Part shown: in pieces, positions 1 through 8,399 of the stretch | Position numbering within the stretch: position 1 is the first letter of the stretch | Layout: each line of letters starts with the position of its first letter | Assembly: GCF_001463705.1 (NCBI RefSeq) | Contig: NZ_BBWH01000005.1 | Coordinates: forward strand, 30,286-94,285 | Direction of reading: 5' to 3' | DNA from: Aureimonas sp. AU12 | GTDB taxonomy: Bacteria; Pseudomonadota; Alphaproteobacteria; Rhizobiales; Rhizobiaceae | Length of the DNA stretch: 64,000 nt | Program-made: the position numbers and the translations under genes | The notes under the pieces: model-generated | Told to the model about the DNA's origin: nothing | Databases searched by the model: none | Seen by the model: only the letters and a program-made list of their open reading frames with translations

Positions 1-1
1 C

Positions 2-853
2 GGCGCAGGCCTCGACGCCCATCGCGCCGACGACGTAGGGGTACTGCGCGACGGTGGCGGCCATACCGCCCTCCGCCACCGACTTCATCGCGTCGACGAT
101 GCCGTCGAGCCCGATGACCTTCACCTCGGTCTTGCCGGCCCCCGCCACCGCACGCTGCACGCCGAGCGCCATGATGTCGTTGGCGGCGAAGAAGCCGGCG
201 ACATCGGGATGGGCCTGGAGAATGTCGGTCGCGGCGGTGAAGGCCTTTTCGCGGTCCCAGTCGGCGCTGACCAGCGTCGCCACTTCGAGCTTGCCGTCGG
301 TCGCTTCCTTGAAGCCCTGGATGCGGGCGTTGGAGCCGAGATCGCCGACGATGCCGGCGATGAGCGCGACCTTCGACCGGGCCGGCACGAGCTTCAGCAT
401 CTCTTCGCCCGCGAGGCGCCCGGCGGCGACATTGTCGGTGCCGATATAGGTGGACACGGCGAAGCCCGCCGCCTTCGCCTGCTCGCCGTCGATCTGGCTG
501 TCGATGTTGACGATCGGCTTGTTCTTCTGCGCCACCGGCACGAGCGCCCGCACGAGATTGGTGGTCGAGATCGGGTTCAGCAGGTAGCAGCCGTAATCCT
601 GCAGGGCCATCGCGGAGAGCCGGTCGGCCTGTCCGCTCTGATCGCCCATGTTCTGTGCCGCCTGCACGGTGACGGGCACAACGAGCGCCTTCGCGGTCTC
701 GTCGATGCCGCGCTGCATGTATTGGAAGAAGGGGTTGTCGAGCCCCTTGATCACGGCGGCGACGCCCTTGGCGTCCTGTGCTGCGGCCGGCATCGCGGCC
801 GTCAGGGCGATCAGGCCCGCACCCAGCAGGCTCCCTACGCTTGCGCGCATCAT
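2..853 (-). CDS. Sugar ABC transporter substrate-binding protein (RbsB-like), 3' end outside window
   Basis: Periplasmic sugar-binding component of an ABC importer. The visible 284 residues begin with a typical signal peptide (hydrophobic stretch, then AMPAAA at about residues 20-25 and a polar mature start QDAKG). A Peripla_BP_4 fold follows: VIKGLDNPFFQYM is the usual first-strand ligand loop of ribose/xylose/galactofuranose binders, and ISTTNL and FFAANDIMALG match the family's later ligand-contact segments. The start is the upstream of two adjacent ATGs because GGGAGG lies just 5' of it. The C-terminus runs off the left edge, so transporter partners cannot be seen. The specific sugar cannot be named from sequence. 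A GntR-type palindrome lies about 115 bp upstream. Confidence 0.85.
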   Translation of the reverse strand, partial: MMRASVGSLLGAGLIALTAAMPAAAQDAKGVAAVIKGLDNPFFQYMQRGIDETAKALVVPVTVQAAQNMGDQSGQADRLSAMALQDYGCYLLNPISTTNLVRALVPVAQKNKPIVNIDSQIDGEQAKAAGFAVSTYIGTDNVAAGRLAGEEMLKLVPARSKVALIAGIVGDLGSNARIQGFKEATDGKLEVATLVSADWDREKAFTAATDILQAHPDVAGFFAANDIMALGVQRAVAGAGKTEVKVIGLDGIVDAMKSVAEGGMAATVAQYPYVVGAMGVEACA

Positions 854-968
854 GCGTTCCTCCCTCGGATGGCCTCCCGCATGGATCTTCGTCCGCTGGG
901 AGCCCTGGCTGCGATTGATCGCGCTGGCGGCTGCGGGTTCGCCCGTCTTCTGCCGTCCAGATGACTAG

Positions 969-979
969 TGGTGCGACCA
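969..979. promoter_or_regulatory. Candidate GntR/FadR-type operator
   Basis: TGGTGCGACCA is a perfect TGGT-N3-ACCA palindrome, the consensus form for FadR-subfamily GntR regulators. It lies in the 200-bp gap upstream of the leftward sugar-binding-protein gene, a usual place for a repressor site of a sugar-uptake operon. No regulator gene is visible, so the assignment rests on motif and position only. Confidence 0.4.
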
Positions 980-1053
980 TATGCGCAGGCCGTCAAGCGA
1001 TCGATGCGATTTCATGCGCTTTTCTGCATCACCACGCATGCGAGCCGCTGGCT

Positions 1054-2034
1054 TTACGTCGAAAGGTCGAAATGCTCGCCGGGTCGCATCGGATGAAAGT
1101 GATCGGACGCCAGACCGGCCGCGCGCAGGGCCTCGGCGAGGTCGGCGACAGGCTGGTCGAGCCCCTCGTCGGAGAGGTTGAACGTACCCCAGTGAAAACC
1201 GAAAGCCCGCGCCGCACCAATATCCTCGAGAATGCGCACGGCGTCGGCGGGCGAGACGTGCTGATCTCCCATGAACCAGCGCGGCTCGTAGGCGCCCATC
1301 GGCAGGATGGCGATGTCGGGAGTGCCATGGCGCTCGCGCAGGGCGCGGAAGATCCGTCCATCGCCATAGCTGGTGTCGCCGCTGTGGTAGATCGTGGTTC
1401 CCGCGCCGCTGACGAAGAACCCGCTCCAGAGCGCCATCCGCCGGTCGCGCAACGCCCGGGCCGACCAGTGGTTGGCGGGCGTGAAGCTCGCTTCGACACC
1501 GGCCCCGAGGATGACCGTGTCGCCCCAGTCGCCGGTCTCCACCGCGACGCCGGGAATGGCGCGGCGCAGGAGCGTGTCGTTGCCGAGCGGCGTGACGATG
1601 CGCGGCCCGTCGCGTTCGTGAAGCCGCGCAAGTGTCCCCAGATCCATGTGATCGTAGTGATTGTGGGTGAGAAGCACCGCGTCGATCGGCGGCAGGTCCT
1701 CGAAGCGAATGCCGGGCGCGTCGATCCGGCGCGGACCGACGCGGCGAAACGGGCTGACGCGCTCGGACCAGACGGGATCGAACAGAAGGTTCAGCCCCGC
1801 CATCTGCAGCAGCATCGAGGCATGGCCGACGAAGGCGAGACGCGGCGCCTGCGAGCGCCCGGGCGGGCGATCCGTCGGAAGCGCCGCGCGGGACGCCGGC
1901 CAGAGTGAGCGGTTGCCGGCGAGGCGCCAGCGAAGAATCGAGCGAAACGACTTGTCGGGCGCCTGTCCATAATTTGAGAAGCGCAGACCGTCGAAATGAT
2001 CCGTCGCCGGGCCGTCGTAATAGGGGTTCTTCAT
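1054..2034 (-). CDS. MBL-fold metal-dependent hydrolase (NAPE-PLD/UlaG-like)
   Basis: 326-aa metallo-beta-lactamase-superfamily hydrolase. The metal-binding signature THNHYDHMD is at residues 123-131, preceded by GHASMLLQ (70-77) and FDPVWSERVSPF (85-96), which is the pattern of N-acyl-phosphatidylethanolamine phospholipase D-like and RomA-like proteins. Further metal ligands are likely in YHSGDTSYGDG and FHWGTF near the C-terminus. There is no signal peptide, so it is probably cytoplasmic. It ends about 200 bp from the sugar-binding-protein start and runs in the same direction. The substrate is unknown: bacterial members act on phospholipid-like or lactone substrates, and nothing nearby narrows this. 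Confidence 0.8.
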   Translation of the reverse strand: MKNPYYDGPATDHFDGLRFSNYGQAPDKSFRSILRWRLAGNRSLWPASRAALPTDRPPGRSQAPRLAFVGHASMLLQMAGLNLLFDPVWSERVSPFRRVGPRRIDAPGIRFEDLPPIDAVLLTHNHYDHMDLGTLARLHERDGPRIVTPLGNDTLLRRAIPGVAVETGDWGDTVILGAGVEASFTPANHWSARALRDRRMALWSGFFVSGAGTTIYHSGDTSYGDGRIFRALRERHGTPDIAILPMGAYEPRWFMGDQHVSPADAVRILEDIGAARAFGFHWGTFNLSDEGLDQPVADLAEALRAAGLASDHFHPMRPGEHFDLST

Positions 2035-2129
2035 TGCGGGGGTCCTTCCGGGCGCAACCGGTCGGCCTTCAGATAGGAATGCGGCGGGCTCCGGCGAACC
2101 CGGCCAGTCGCCTCATCGCTCGACGGCGA

Positions 2130-3209
2130 TCAATCGTCGTCCGCTGCATCGCCGGCGAGGCGACCCCGGCGCCAGTAGGCGACCACGAGATGCTGGCTCT
2201 TCTTCAGGCCCACCGCCTTCCGGCAATGACGCCGGATCGCCTTGAACGCCTCGAACTCGGCGGCCGCCCAGACGAAGACCTCGCCCTCTTCCGGCCAGGC
2301 GACGCGCTCGGCCGCCTCGGCCAGAAGCGTGGTCGTACCCGCCGGACGCTCGCCGCGGTGCAGCCATTCGACGATCATTCCGCGCGGATGCGACAAATCC
2401 TGCTCTTCGCCGGCATCGGCCACCTCGATGAGGGCATGCCCACGGGCCGTTGCGGGCATTTCCGCAAGGATGCGCGCGATCGCCGGCAGCGCAGTTTCGT
2501 CGCCCAGAAGCAGCGTCCAGTCGGCCGGCGAGACGTCGCCGCCGCCGGGCCCGAGCATGCCCACGAGATCGCCCGGCCGCGCCTCGCAGGCCCAGCGGCA
2601 GCCGACGCCCGGCGGATCGTGCAGCGCCACGTCGATGTCGAGATGGCCGGCCACGGGGTCGATGCGGCGGATCGTGTAGACCCGCGTCGCCAGCGTGTCC
2701 TCGCCGGTCGGCCAGACCGGCATCGCCGCCGGACCGGCATGCGGCCAGACGGGAATGCGGCCCTCCGGCGGAATGGCGAGACGCACATGCAGCCCGCCCG
2801 TGGCGAAGCGGGCCAGATCGAGCCCGGCCAGCCGCACGCGCTGCATGCGGGGCGTCAAACGATGGGCCGAGACGACGCGCATCTCGCGGAAATGCGCGAG
2901 GTCCCGCACATCCGCTCCATCGCCCGTCCAGCGCAGAAGCGGGCAGCGCGCGCCGAGCACGGCTTGGACGTAATAGGCGGCAGCACCCCGGGCGATGCCA
3001 TGGGCCCCGGCCTCCTCGCCCTCGACGGCGATGCGGAGCATCTGCGCCTCGAAGCGCAGCCGGGTGCGCGTGCCATAGAGGTCGAACACCGTCTCGGCAT
3101 CGACGGCGGCATCGGCCGGCATATCGTCGGGCAGATGGACTTTGAGATCCCGCAGGAAGGCTGCGGGATCGTCCAGCGGAACGGCGAGATGGGCCACGAG
3201 CCGGCTCAT
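2130..3209 (-). CDS. DUF2218 / siderophore-interacting FAD-binding protein fusion
   Basis: 359-aa two-domain protein. The first 90 or so residues (MSRLVAHLAVPLDDP onward, with DLYGTRTRLRFEA) are a DUF2218 domain. The rest is a ViuB/SIP-family flavin reductase: a ferredoxin-reductase-like FAD domain with the RVYTIRRIDP segment, then a NAD(P)H domain containing LLLGDETALPAIARIL and FVWAAAEFEAFKAIR. The family reduces ferric siderophores in the cytoplasm to release iron. The start was set at MSRLVAHL rather than a reading-frame extension 37 residues upstream, because that extension (rich in Arg, Gly and Cys) matches nothing in the family. No siderophore transport genes are visible nearby. Confidence 0.85.
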   Translation of the reverse strand: MSRLVAHLAVPLDDPAAFLRDLKVHLPDDMPADAAVDAETVFDLYGTRTRLRFEAQMLRIAVEGEEAGAHGIARGAAAYYVQAVLGARCPLLRWTGDGADVRDLAHFREMRVVSAHRLTPRMQRVRLAGLDLARFATGGLHVRLAIPPEGRIPVWPHAGPAAMPVWPTGEDTLATRVYTIRRIDPVAGHLDIDVALHDPPGVGCRWACEARPGDLVGMLGPGGGDVSPADWTLLLGDETALPAIARILAEMPATARGHALIEVADAGEEQDLSHPRGMIVEWLHRGERPAGTTTLLAEAAERVAWPEEGEVFVWAAAEFEAFKAIRRHCRKAVGLKKSQHLVVAYWRRGRLAGDAADDD

Positions 3210-3348
3210 GCAGGCGTCGCCAACTGCCGTGTCTCGCTCGCCCTCGCTCGTTCCATGCGCATACGGTCCCCACCGACATTCGTCGCGGCATCCGTAAACA
3301 ATCATGACGAGTTTGGTCAAGATTTGCTGGCGATCGACGCCCGACCCG

Positions 3349-4044
3349 TCACCGCATTCGCAGCGTCACCTTCAGCGGCCTGTGGTCCGATGCTGGCGCG
3401 CCCTCGGCCACGACCTCGGCATCGACGAGGCGCAGATCGCTGCTCGCGTAGAGCCGATCGAGCGCCACGAGTGGGCGTCGCGCCGGCCACGAGGGTCGTC
3501 GCACGGTAAGCGGCAAGACGGCCGAGAGACGGCGGTGGACGCCGCCCTCGCCGCGCCATTCGTTGAAATCGCCGAGCGCGACCGTCGCCTCGCCGGGCAC
3601 CGCGAGACCGGCGAGGAACGCGGCCTGCGCGCGGCGGGCCTGCGGCCTCAACCCGAAATGCGCGGCGAGAACCCGCACCCGCCCGAGCGGCGTTTCGACC
3701 ACGCCTTCGATGGCGGCGCGCGGTTCGAAGCCCGGTCCCGGCAGGGCGTGGATGGTGGCGGCGAGGATCGGCCAGCGCGACCAGAGGAGATGCCCGTATT
3801 CGCGGCCCGCAGCGCCGAAGAGCCTCGCCTCGACACGATGGCCCGGCAGCCCTTCGGCCAGCCGTTCGAACGCCTGCGGCAGGCGGCCCAGATGGGCGCG
3901 CCCGTCCACCTCCTGGAGAGCGACCACGTCGGCGTCGATCGCGCGCAAGATCCGGAGGGTGCGTTCGGGATCGGGCCGACGCCCCTCGCCCTTGAAGCCG
4001 TGGATGTTCCAGCTGGCGAAGGTGAGCGTCGCCGGGTTCGTCAT
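3349..4044 (-). CDS. Endonuclease/exonuclease/phosphatase (EEP) family protein
   Basis: 231-aa EEP-fold phosphoesterase. The conserved catalytic blocks are in order: SWNIHGFKG near residue 11 (metal/phosphate-binding Asn), VVALQEVD near 41 (metal-binding Glu), LGDFNEWRG (Asp/Asn) and a terminal SDHRPL (catalytic His). This is a compact version with no extra domains and no signal peptide. The family includes DNA repair nucleases and phospholipid or inositol phosphatases. The short length fits the bacterial cytoplasmic group, whose substrates are mostly unassigned. It follows the sugar-transferase gene by 4 bp, which suggests co-transcription. Confidence 0.85.
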   Translation of the reverse strand: MTNPATLTFASWNIHGFKGEGRRPDPERTLRILRAIDADVVALQEVDGRAHLGRLPQAFERLAEGLPGHRVEARLFGAAGREYGHLLWSRWPILAATIHALPGPGFEPRAAIEGVVETPLGRVRVLAAHFGLRPQARRAQAAFLAGLAVPGEATVALGDFNEWRGEGGVHRRLSAVLPLTVRRPSWPARRPLVALDRLYASSDLRLVDAEVVAEGAPASDHRPLKVTLRMR

Positions 4045-4048
4045 CGCC

Positions 4049-4603
4049 TCAGTGCGCGACGCGATCGCCGACGCCGCCGCCTGTCACGGTGCGCAGGATG
4101 AGGAGAAGATCGCCGACGAAGGAATGGTTGGCGAGGTATTGCGCCTCGACCGCGACGAGCCGGCGGGGATCGGACATGTCGATATGCTGGACCTGTGCCA
4201 GACCGGTGATGCCCGGCGTCTGCGCGAAGATGCCCTTCGCCTCGCGCTCGGCAATCAGCTCGTGCTGCATCGGCAGGCAGGGGCGCGGGCCGACGAAGCT
4301 CATCTCGCCGCGCAGCACGTTCCAGAGCTGCGGCAGCTCGTCGAGCTTCCACTTGCGCAGGGTCATGCCCAGCGGCGTAACGGCCGAGCGCGGCGTCTCG
4401 TGCGAGGCCGCGAGCACCGTGTCGGCGCGCATGGTCCGCAGCTTGTAGCAGGTGAAGATCCGATGCTCGCGGCCCATGCGCTGCTGCACGAAGAGGCCGG
4501 GGCCTTCGCTGTCACGCCGGATGAGCCAGATGAGGATGAGAATGGGCAGGCCGAAGACGAGAAGACCGCCAAGGCTTGCCACGATATCGAACACGCGCTT
4601 CAT
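4049..4603 (-). CDS. Sugar transferase (bacterial polyprenyl-phosphate glycosyl-1-P transferase type)
   Basis: 184-aa small WbaP/PglC-like initiating glycosyltransferase domain. It has an N-terminal membrane segment (DIVASLGGLLVFGLPILIL, about residues 6-24), then the family signatures FVQQRMGREHRIFTCYKLRTM, KWKLDELPQLWNVLRGEMS, FVGPRP and TPGITGLAQV. These proteins transfer a sugar-1-phosphate to a lipid carrier at the inner membrane to start polysaccharide or glycoconjugate synthesis. Only the catalytic core is present, without the large N-terminal membrane domain of WbaP. The first in-frame ATG fits the family start. It is divergent from the epimerase gene at 4673, so the 69-bp gap must hold both promoters. 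Confidence 0.9.
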   Translation of the reverse strand: MKRVFDIVASLGGLLVFGLPILILIWLIRRDSEGPGLFVQQRMGREHRIFTCYKLRTMRADTVLAASHETPRSAVTPLGMTLRKWKLDELPQLWNVLRGEMSFVGPRPCLPMQHELIAEREAKGIFAQTPGITGLAQVQHIDMSDPRRLVAVEAQYLANHSFVGDLLLILRTVTGGGVGDRVAH

Positions 4604-4672
4604 GGCCCATGCGATTGCAGCAAGAACGCCGCCGGGGCAAGCGCGGCGAGCGACCGAAGGACCTTTCCCGCC

Positions 4673-5587
4673 ATGCGCATCCTCGTTTCCGGCGCGACCG
4701 GCTTCATCGGCCGGGCGCTCCTGACCCATCTGGCCGCGCTCGGACACGAGCCGATGGCCCTGAAACGCGGCGGCCCCGACGGCGCTCCGGCCGATCTCGC
4801 CGGGATCGATGCCTGGACGGGATGGCCGGCGGGAATCGAGGCGGTGGTGCATCTCGGCGCGCTCAACCCTGCCCGCAGCGATCCGGCCTCGCGCGACGAC
4901 GCGGCGCTGATGGCGGCGAACGCCAACGGCACGAAGGCGCTGGCCCGGCGCGCCAGCGCGGAGGGCGTGCGCCGCTTCGTCTTCGCCTCCACCAATCTCG
5001 TGCATGCGGCCGCCGAGACGCCCATCGACGAGAACGCGCCGCTGCGCCCCCAAAACGCCTATGCGGCCTCCAAGCTGGCCGGCGAGACGGGGCTCGCGCA
5101 GGCGCTGGCGGGAACCGCGACACGTGCGACCATCCTGCGGCTGCCGCCGGTCTACGGGCCGGGCGGGCGCGGCGGCGTCGCGGCGCTGCTGAAGCTCGCC
5201 CGCAGCCCGCTGCCGCTGCCATTCGCCGGCCACGCGGCGCGGCGCTCCTTCCTGTCGCTGCGCAATGGCGTCGACGCGCTCACGGTGGCCGCGACCTCCC
5301 CGGAGGCTGAGGGCACCTTCCTCGTCAGCGACGGCGCGCCGTGGAGCGTCGGAGACATCGTCGCCTTCGCCCGGCGGGTCGAGGGGCGGCCGGCCCGGCT
5401 GGTCGCGCCGCCGACCGGGCTCTTGCGGCTGGCGGCGCGCGCCAGCGGCCAGCAGGCGACCTTCGATCGCCTCTACGGTTCCTTCGTGATGGACGACCGC
5501 CGCTTTCGCACGGCGACCGGCTGGACGCCGCCGCAGAGCGTGGAAGCGGGGCTGCGCGAAACGATGGAAGGCTTGAAGGATGCTTGA
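4673..5587 (+). CDS. NAD-dependent epimerase/dehydratase (extended SDR)
   Basis: 304-aa nucleotide-sugar-type short-chain dehydrogenase. The Rossmann motif GATGFIGRAL is at residues 7-16, the catalytic triad region FASTNLVHAA precedes the YAASKLAGE active site (Tyr/Lys), and RLPPVYGPGGRGG is the usual substrate loop. Pairing with a divergent sugar transferase suggests a role in surface-sugar modification, but the substrate cannot be read from sequence. A small unknown gene follows 33 bp downstream. Confidence 0.88.
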   Translation: MRILVSGATGFIGRALLTHLAALGHEPMALKRGGPDGAPADLAGIDAWTGWPAGIEAVVHLGALNPARSDPASRDDAALMAANANGTKALARRASAEGVRRFVFASTNLVHAAAETPIDENAPLRPQNAYAASKLAGETGLAQALAGTATRATILRLPPVYGPGGRGGVAALLKLARSPLPLPFAGHAARRSFLSLRNGVDALTVAATSPEAEGTFLVSDGAPWSVGDIVAFARRVEGRPARLVAPPTGLLRLAARASGQQATFDRLYGSFVMDDRRFRTATGWTPPQSVEAGLRETMEGLKDA

Positions 5588-5620
5588 AGCGCCCGGCGGC
5601 CATCCGGTAGACTGGTCGGG

Positions 5621-5800
5621 ATGAGCGACCACGCCCCGATCGACCCGATGAAGCTGCAGCGCCAGAAGCGTCTCGAAGAGACGCTGAAGGAAAACCTTCG
5701 CCGCCGGAAGGCGCAGGCACGTGCCCGCTCTCAGCCGGTCGCGGACGATGGCGCCCGAGCCATCGGCGCCGAGGAACCGGCCTCGTCCGACGAGGACTAG
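5621..5800 (+). CDS. Small highly charged protein of unknown function
   Basis: 59-aa protein. The N-terminal half (MKLQRQKRLEETLKENLRRRKAQARARS) is strongly basic and predicted helical. The C-terminal quarter is acidic (AEEPASSDED). There is no signal peptide or membrane segment. It lies 33 bp after the epimerase gene and 123 bp before hemA on the same strand. Codon usage (G/C third positions) and placement support a real gene. Similar short Lys/Arg/Glu-rich proteins are frequent in rhizobia, but no function is assigned here. Confidence 0.6.
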   Translation: MSDHAPIDPMKLQRQKRLEETLKENLRRRKAQARARSQPVADDGARAIGAEEPASSDED

Positions 5801-5923
5801 CCCGCTCCGGCGCCATGCACGAAGGGCATGCCGCCCTTGCGCTGTTGGCTTTGAGGGTGGACATTCTGTCCGTGGACTTTGCGGTGGGCGAACCTTAGAA
5901 CCCTTCTCACGAAGGAGTTCCGG

Positions 5924-7204
5924 ATGATCGACTATCGCTCCCACTTCGAATCCGCGATCGAAGCCCTGCATGCAGAGCGCCGCTACCGCGTCTTCGCCGA
6001 TCTCGAGCGGATTGCCGGGCGCTTCCCCACCGCCCTCTGGCGGCACGAGGGCCAGGCGCGCGAGATCACCGTCTGGTGCTCGAACGACTATCTCGGCATG
6101 GGCCAGCATCCCGACGTGATCGGCGCGATGACCGCGACGGCGACGGGCATGGGCTCGGGCGCCGGCGGCACCCGCAACATTTCCGGCACCAGCCATCCGC
6201 TCGTCGAGCTGGAGGCCGAACTCGCCGATCTCCACGGCAAGGAAGCCGCGCTCGTCTTCACTTCGGGCTTCGTCTCCAACGAGGCGTCGATCTCGACCAT
6301 CGCCAAGCTGCTGCCGGACTGCCTGATCCTCTCGGACGAGCTGAACCACGCCTCGATGATCGAGGGCGTGCGCAAGGCCGGCTGCCGCAAGCAGGTCTTC
6401 CGCCACAACGACCTCGCGCATCTCGAAGAGCTGCTGAAGGCCGCCGATCCGGCGCGCCCCAAGCTCGTGGTCTTCGAGAGCGTCTATTCGATGGACGGCG
6501 ACGTGGCGCCCATCGCGGAGATCTGCGACCTTGCCGAGCGCTACAACGCGATGACCTACATCGACGAAGTCCATGCGGTCGGCATGTACGGCGCACGCGG
6601 CGGCGGCATCAGCGAGCGCGACGGCGTCGCCGACCGGCTCGACGTGATCGAGGGCACGCTGGCCAAGGCCTTCGGCGTTCTCGGCGGCTATATCGCGGGC
6701 TCCCGCGCGCTGGTGGACGCCGTGCGCTCCTATGCGCCGGGCTTCATCTTCACCACCGCCCTGCCCCCGGCGCTCGCGGCGGCCGCCACCGCCTCGATCC
6801 GCCATCTCAAGCGCTCTGGCATCGAGCGCGCGGGGCAGCAGCGGCAGGCGGCGCGCACCAAGCGCGAGTTCGCCTCCGCCGACCTGCCGGTCATGCCGTC
6901 GGACACGCATATCGTGCCGATCCTCGTGGGCGACGCCGATCTCTGCAAGAAGGCCAGCGACCGGCTTCTCGAAGTCCACGGCATCTACATCCAGCCGATC
7001 AACTACCCGACCGTGCCGCGCGGCACCGAGCGCCTTCGCGTGACGCCGACGCCGCTGCACGACGACGCGCTGATCGACACGCTGAAGGCGGCGCTCGTCG
7101 AGACCTGGGAGGCGGTCGGCATTCCCTTCGCCTCGCAGCGCCCGGTCCGTGCCGGCAGGCGGGACCACGCGCCCGCGCTCGTCATGGCGAAGGCAGGCGG
7201 CTGA
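5924..7204 (+). CDS. hemA: 5-aminolevulinate synthase
   Basis: 426-aa PLP enzyme that condenses glycine and succinyl-CoA to 5-aminolevulinate, the first step of heme synthesis in alphaproteobacteria. The class-II aminotransferase landmarks are present: [11 protein letters not shown], the glycine-rich [13 protein letters not shown] loop, [33 protein letters not shown] and TLAKAFG with the PLP lysine at residue 248, the position seen in Rhodobacter HemA. Length is normal. The start ATG has a GAAGGAG ribosome site 7 bp upstream. The 123-bp leader has no obvious consensus promoter or FNR box. A strong hairpin follows the stop codon. Confidence 0.97.
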   Translation: MIDYRSHFESAIEALHAERRYRVFADLERIAGRFPTALWRHEGQAREITVWCSNDYLGMGQHPDVIGAMTATATGMGSGAGGTRNISGTSHPLVELEAELADLHGKEAALVFTSGFVSNEASISTIAKLLPDCLILSDELNHASMIEGVRKAGCRKQVFRHNDLAHLEELLKAADPARPKLVVFESVYSMDGDVAPIAEICDLAERYNAMTYIDEVHAVGMYGARGGGISERDGVADRLDVIEGTLAKAFGVLGGYIAGSRALVDAVRSYAPGFIFTTALPPALAAAATASIRHLKRSGIERAGQQRQAARTKREFASADLPVMPSDTHIVPILVGDADLCKKASDRLLEVHGIYIQPINYPTVPRGTERLRVTPTPLHDDALIDTLKAALVETWEAVGIPFASQRPVRAGRRDHAPALVMAKAGG

Positions 7205-7235
7205 GGCTCTTCCAATCGCCTGATATCGACGACCG

Positions 7236-7263
7236 AACGGCCGGGTGCATGACCCGGCCGTTT
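7236..7263. terminator. Bidirectional terminator between hemA and the AbrB-type gene
   Basis: A perfect GC-rich stem (AACGGCCGGGT / ACCCGGCCGTT) with a 5-nt GCATG loop sits between two convergent genes. It is followed by TTT on the + strand and by a shorter T run on the other, as expected for a shared factor-independent terminator. Confidence 0.75.
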
Positions 7264-7268
7264 CGCGT

Positions 7269-8399
7269 TCAGGGTCGATCGGCTTCGTCGTCGCCAGAGG
7301 CCGTATCGCGGGCCGCTTCCGCCGGGGCCGCCTCGCGCGCCACGATGCTGGGGCCGCTGACCGTGCGCGGCAGCCGCCGCGCCAGAACGGGCACGAGCAG
7401 GGCGAGGCAGACGAAGCGCACGACGTGATGGGCCGCGACATAAGCCGGGTCGAGGTCGAACTGGAAGGCGAGCACCGTCAGCGCCTCCAGAGCGCCCGGC
7501 GCGTAGGCCAGCGCGATCTTGCCGAAGCCGATGCCGAGCAGCGCCAGTGCCGCGAGACCGGCCAGTCCGGACACGACAATGCCGATCGCAAAGGCGCCGA
7601 GCGAGGCCGGCAACAGCTCGAACATCGCCCGCCGATCCTCGCGCCGCAGCCGGCCGCCGATGGTGCAGCCGAGGACGACGAGCGCGGGGATCGCGATGCC
7701 TTGCGGCACGGCGACCGGCGCGATCGCGGTTCCGTGCATCAGGGCGCTGCCGAGCAGCGCGCCGAGGATCAATCCGCCCGGCACGCGCGAGCGCACGCCG
7801 ACGAACGCGAAGACGAGGCAGAGGCCGACCAGCGCCGCATACTGCCAGGGCGATCCGATAACGCCGCCGCGAAGCCCGGTGGAGACGGCCTCCCCGCCTT
7901 CCAGCCAGCCGAGCAGCGGCGTCAGCGCGCCGATGAGCAGCAGGAGGCGCGTCGACTGGACGACGATGATGCGGGTCATGTCGGCGCGCGTCTCGCTCGC
8001 GGCGGCCAGCACGAAGGACATGGCGCCCGGGAGCGAGGCGAAGAGCGCGGTCTCGCGGTCCCAGCCGAAGACGCGCCGCAGGAAGAGGTTGGTCAGCACC
8101 ACGACGCCCGCCACGCCGATCATCTGGATCGCAAAGGAGAGCGGCCAAAGCGCCAGCTGGTTCACGACCTCGGGCGTCACCCCCGACCCCGCCTGAATGC
8201 CGAGGACGAAGAAGGTGGCGTCCCGCACCCGGTTGGGAATGTGGACGGGAACGCCCGACAGGCTGGCCACGGCAACCGCCATCGTGGCACCGAGAAGCCA
8301 GGCCACCGGCAACTCGGCCCAGGCGGCCAGCCCGCCGCCGAGGGTGCCCAGCGCCAGCGTCAGGCCGAGCCGCGCGAGTGCGGACAGACCCGGCCTCAA
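7269..8399 (-). CDS. AbrB-family membrane protein (AbrB duplication domain)
   Basis: 376-aa polytopic inner-membrane protein with about 9-10 hydrophobic segments. It matches the AbrB/'ammonia monooxygenase' family (two copies of the AbrB duplication domain), with the family's PVAWLLGATMAVAV, FFVLGIQAGSGVTPEV and SLPGAMSFVLAAASE segments, the last repeated in degenerate form in the second half. E. coli AbrB affects aidB expression by an unknown route, and transporter activity is suspected. The only sensible start is TTG at 8399, overlapping the TGA of the aminotransferase gene, so the two are probably translationally coupled. The C-terminus is a charged tail. Confidence 0.75.
   Translation of the reverse strand: MRPGLSALARLGLTLALGTLGGGLAAWAELPVAWLLGATMAVAVASLSGVPVHIPNRVRDATFFVLGIQAGSGVTPEVVNQLALWPLSFAIQMIGVAGVVVLTNLFLRRVFGWDRETALFASLPGAMSFVLAAASETRADMTRIIVVQSTRLLLLIGALTPLLGWLEGGEAVSTGLRGGVIGSPWQYAALVGLCLVFAFVGVRSRVPGGLILGALLGSALMHGTAIAPVAVPQGIAIPALVVLGCTIGGRLRREDRRAMFELLPASLGAFAIGIVVSGLAGLAALALLGIGFGKIALAYAPGALEALTVLAFQFDLDPAYVAAHHVVRFVCLALLVPVLARRLPRTVSGPSIVAREAAPAEAARDTASGDDEADRP

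Noticed and set aside
1905..3509. A 534-codon + strand frame opposite the siderophore-interacting gene
   Set aside because: Antisense shadow, Arg/Ala/His-rich without motifs; the opposite strand has clear SIP domain signatures.
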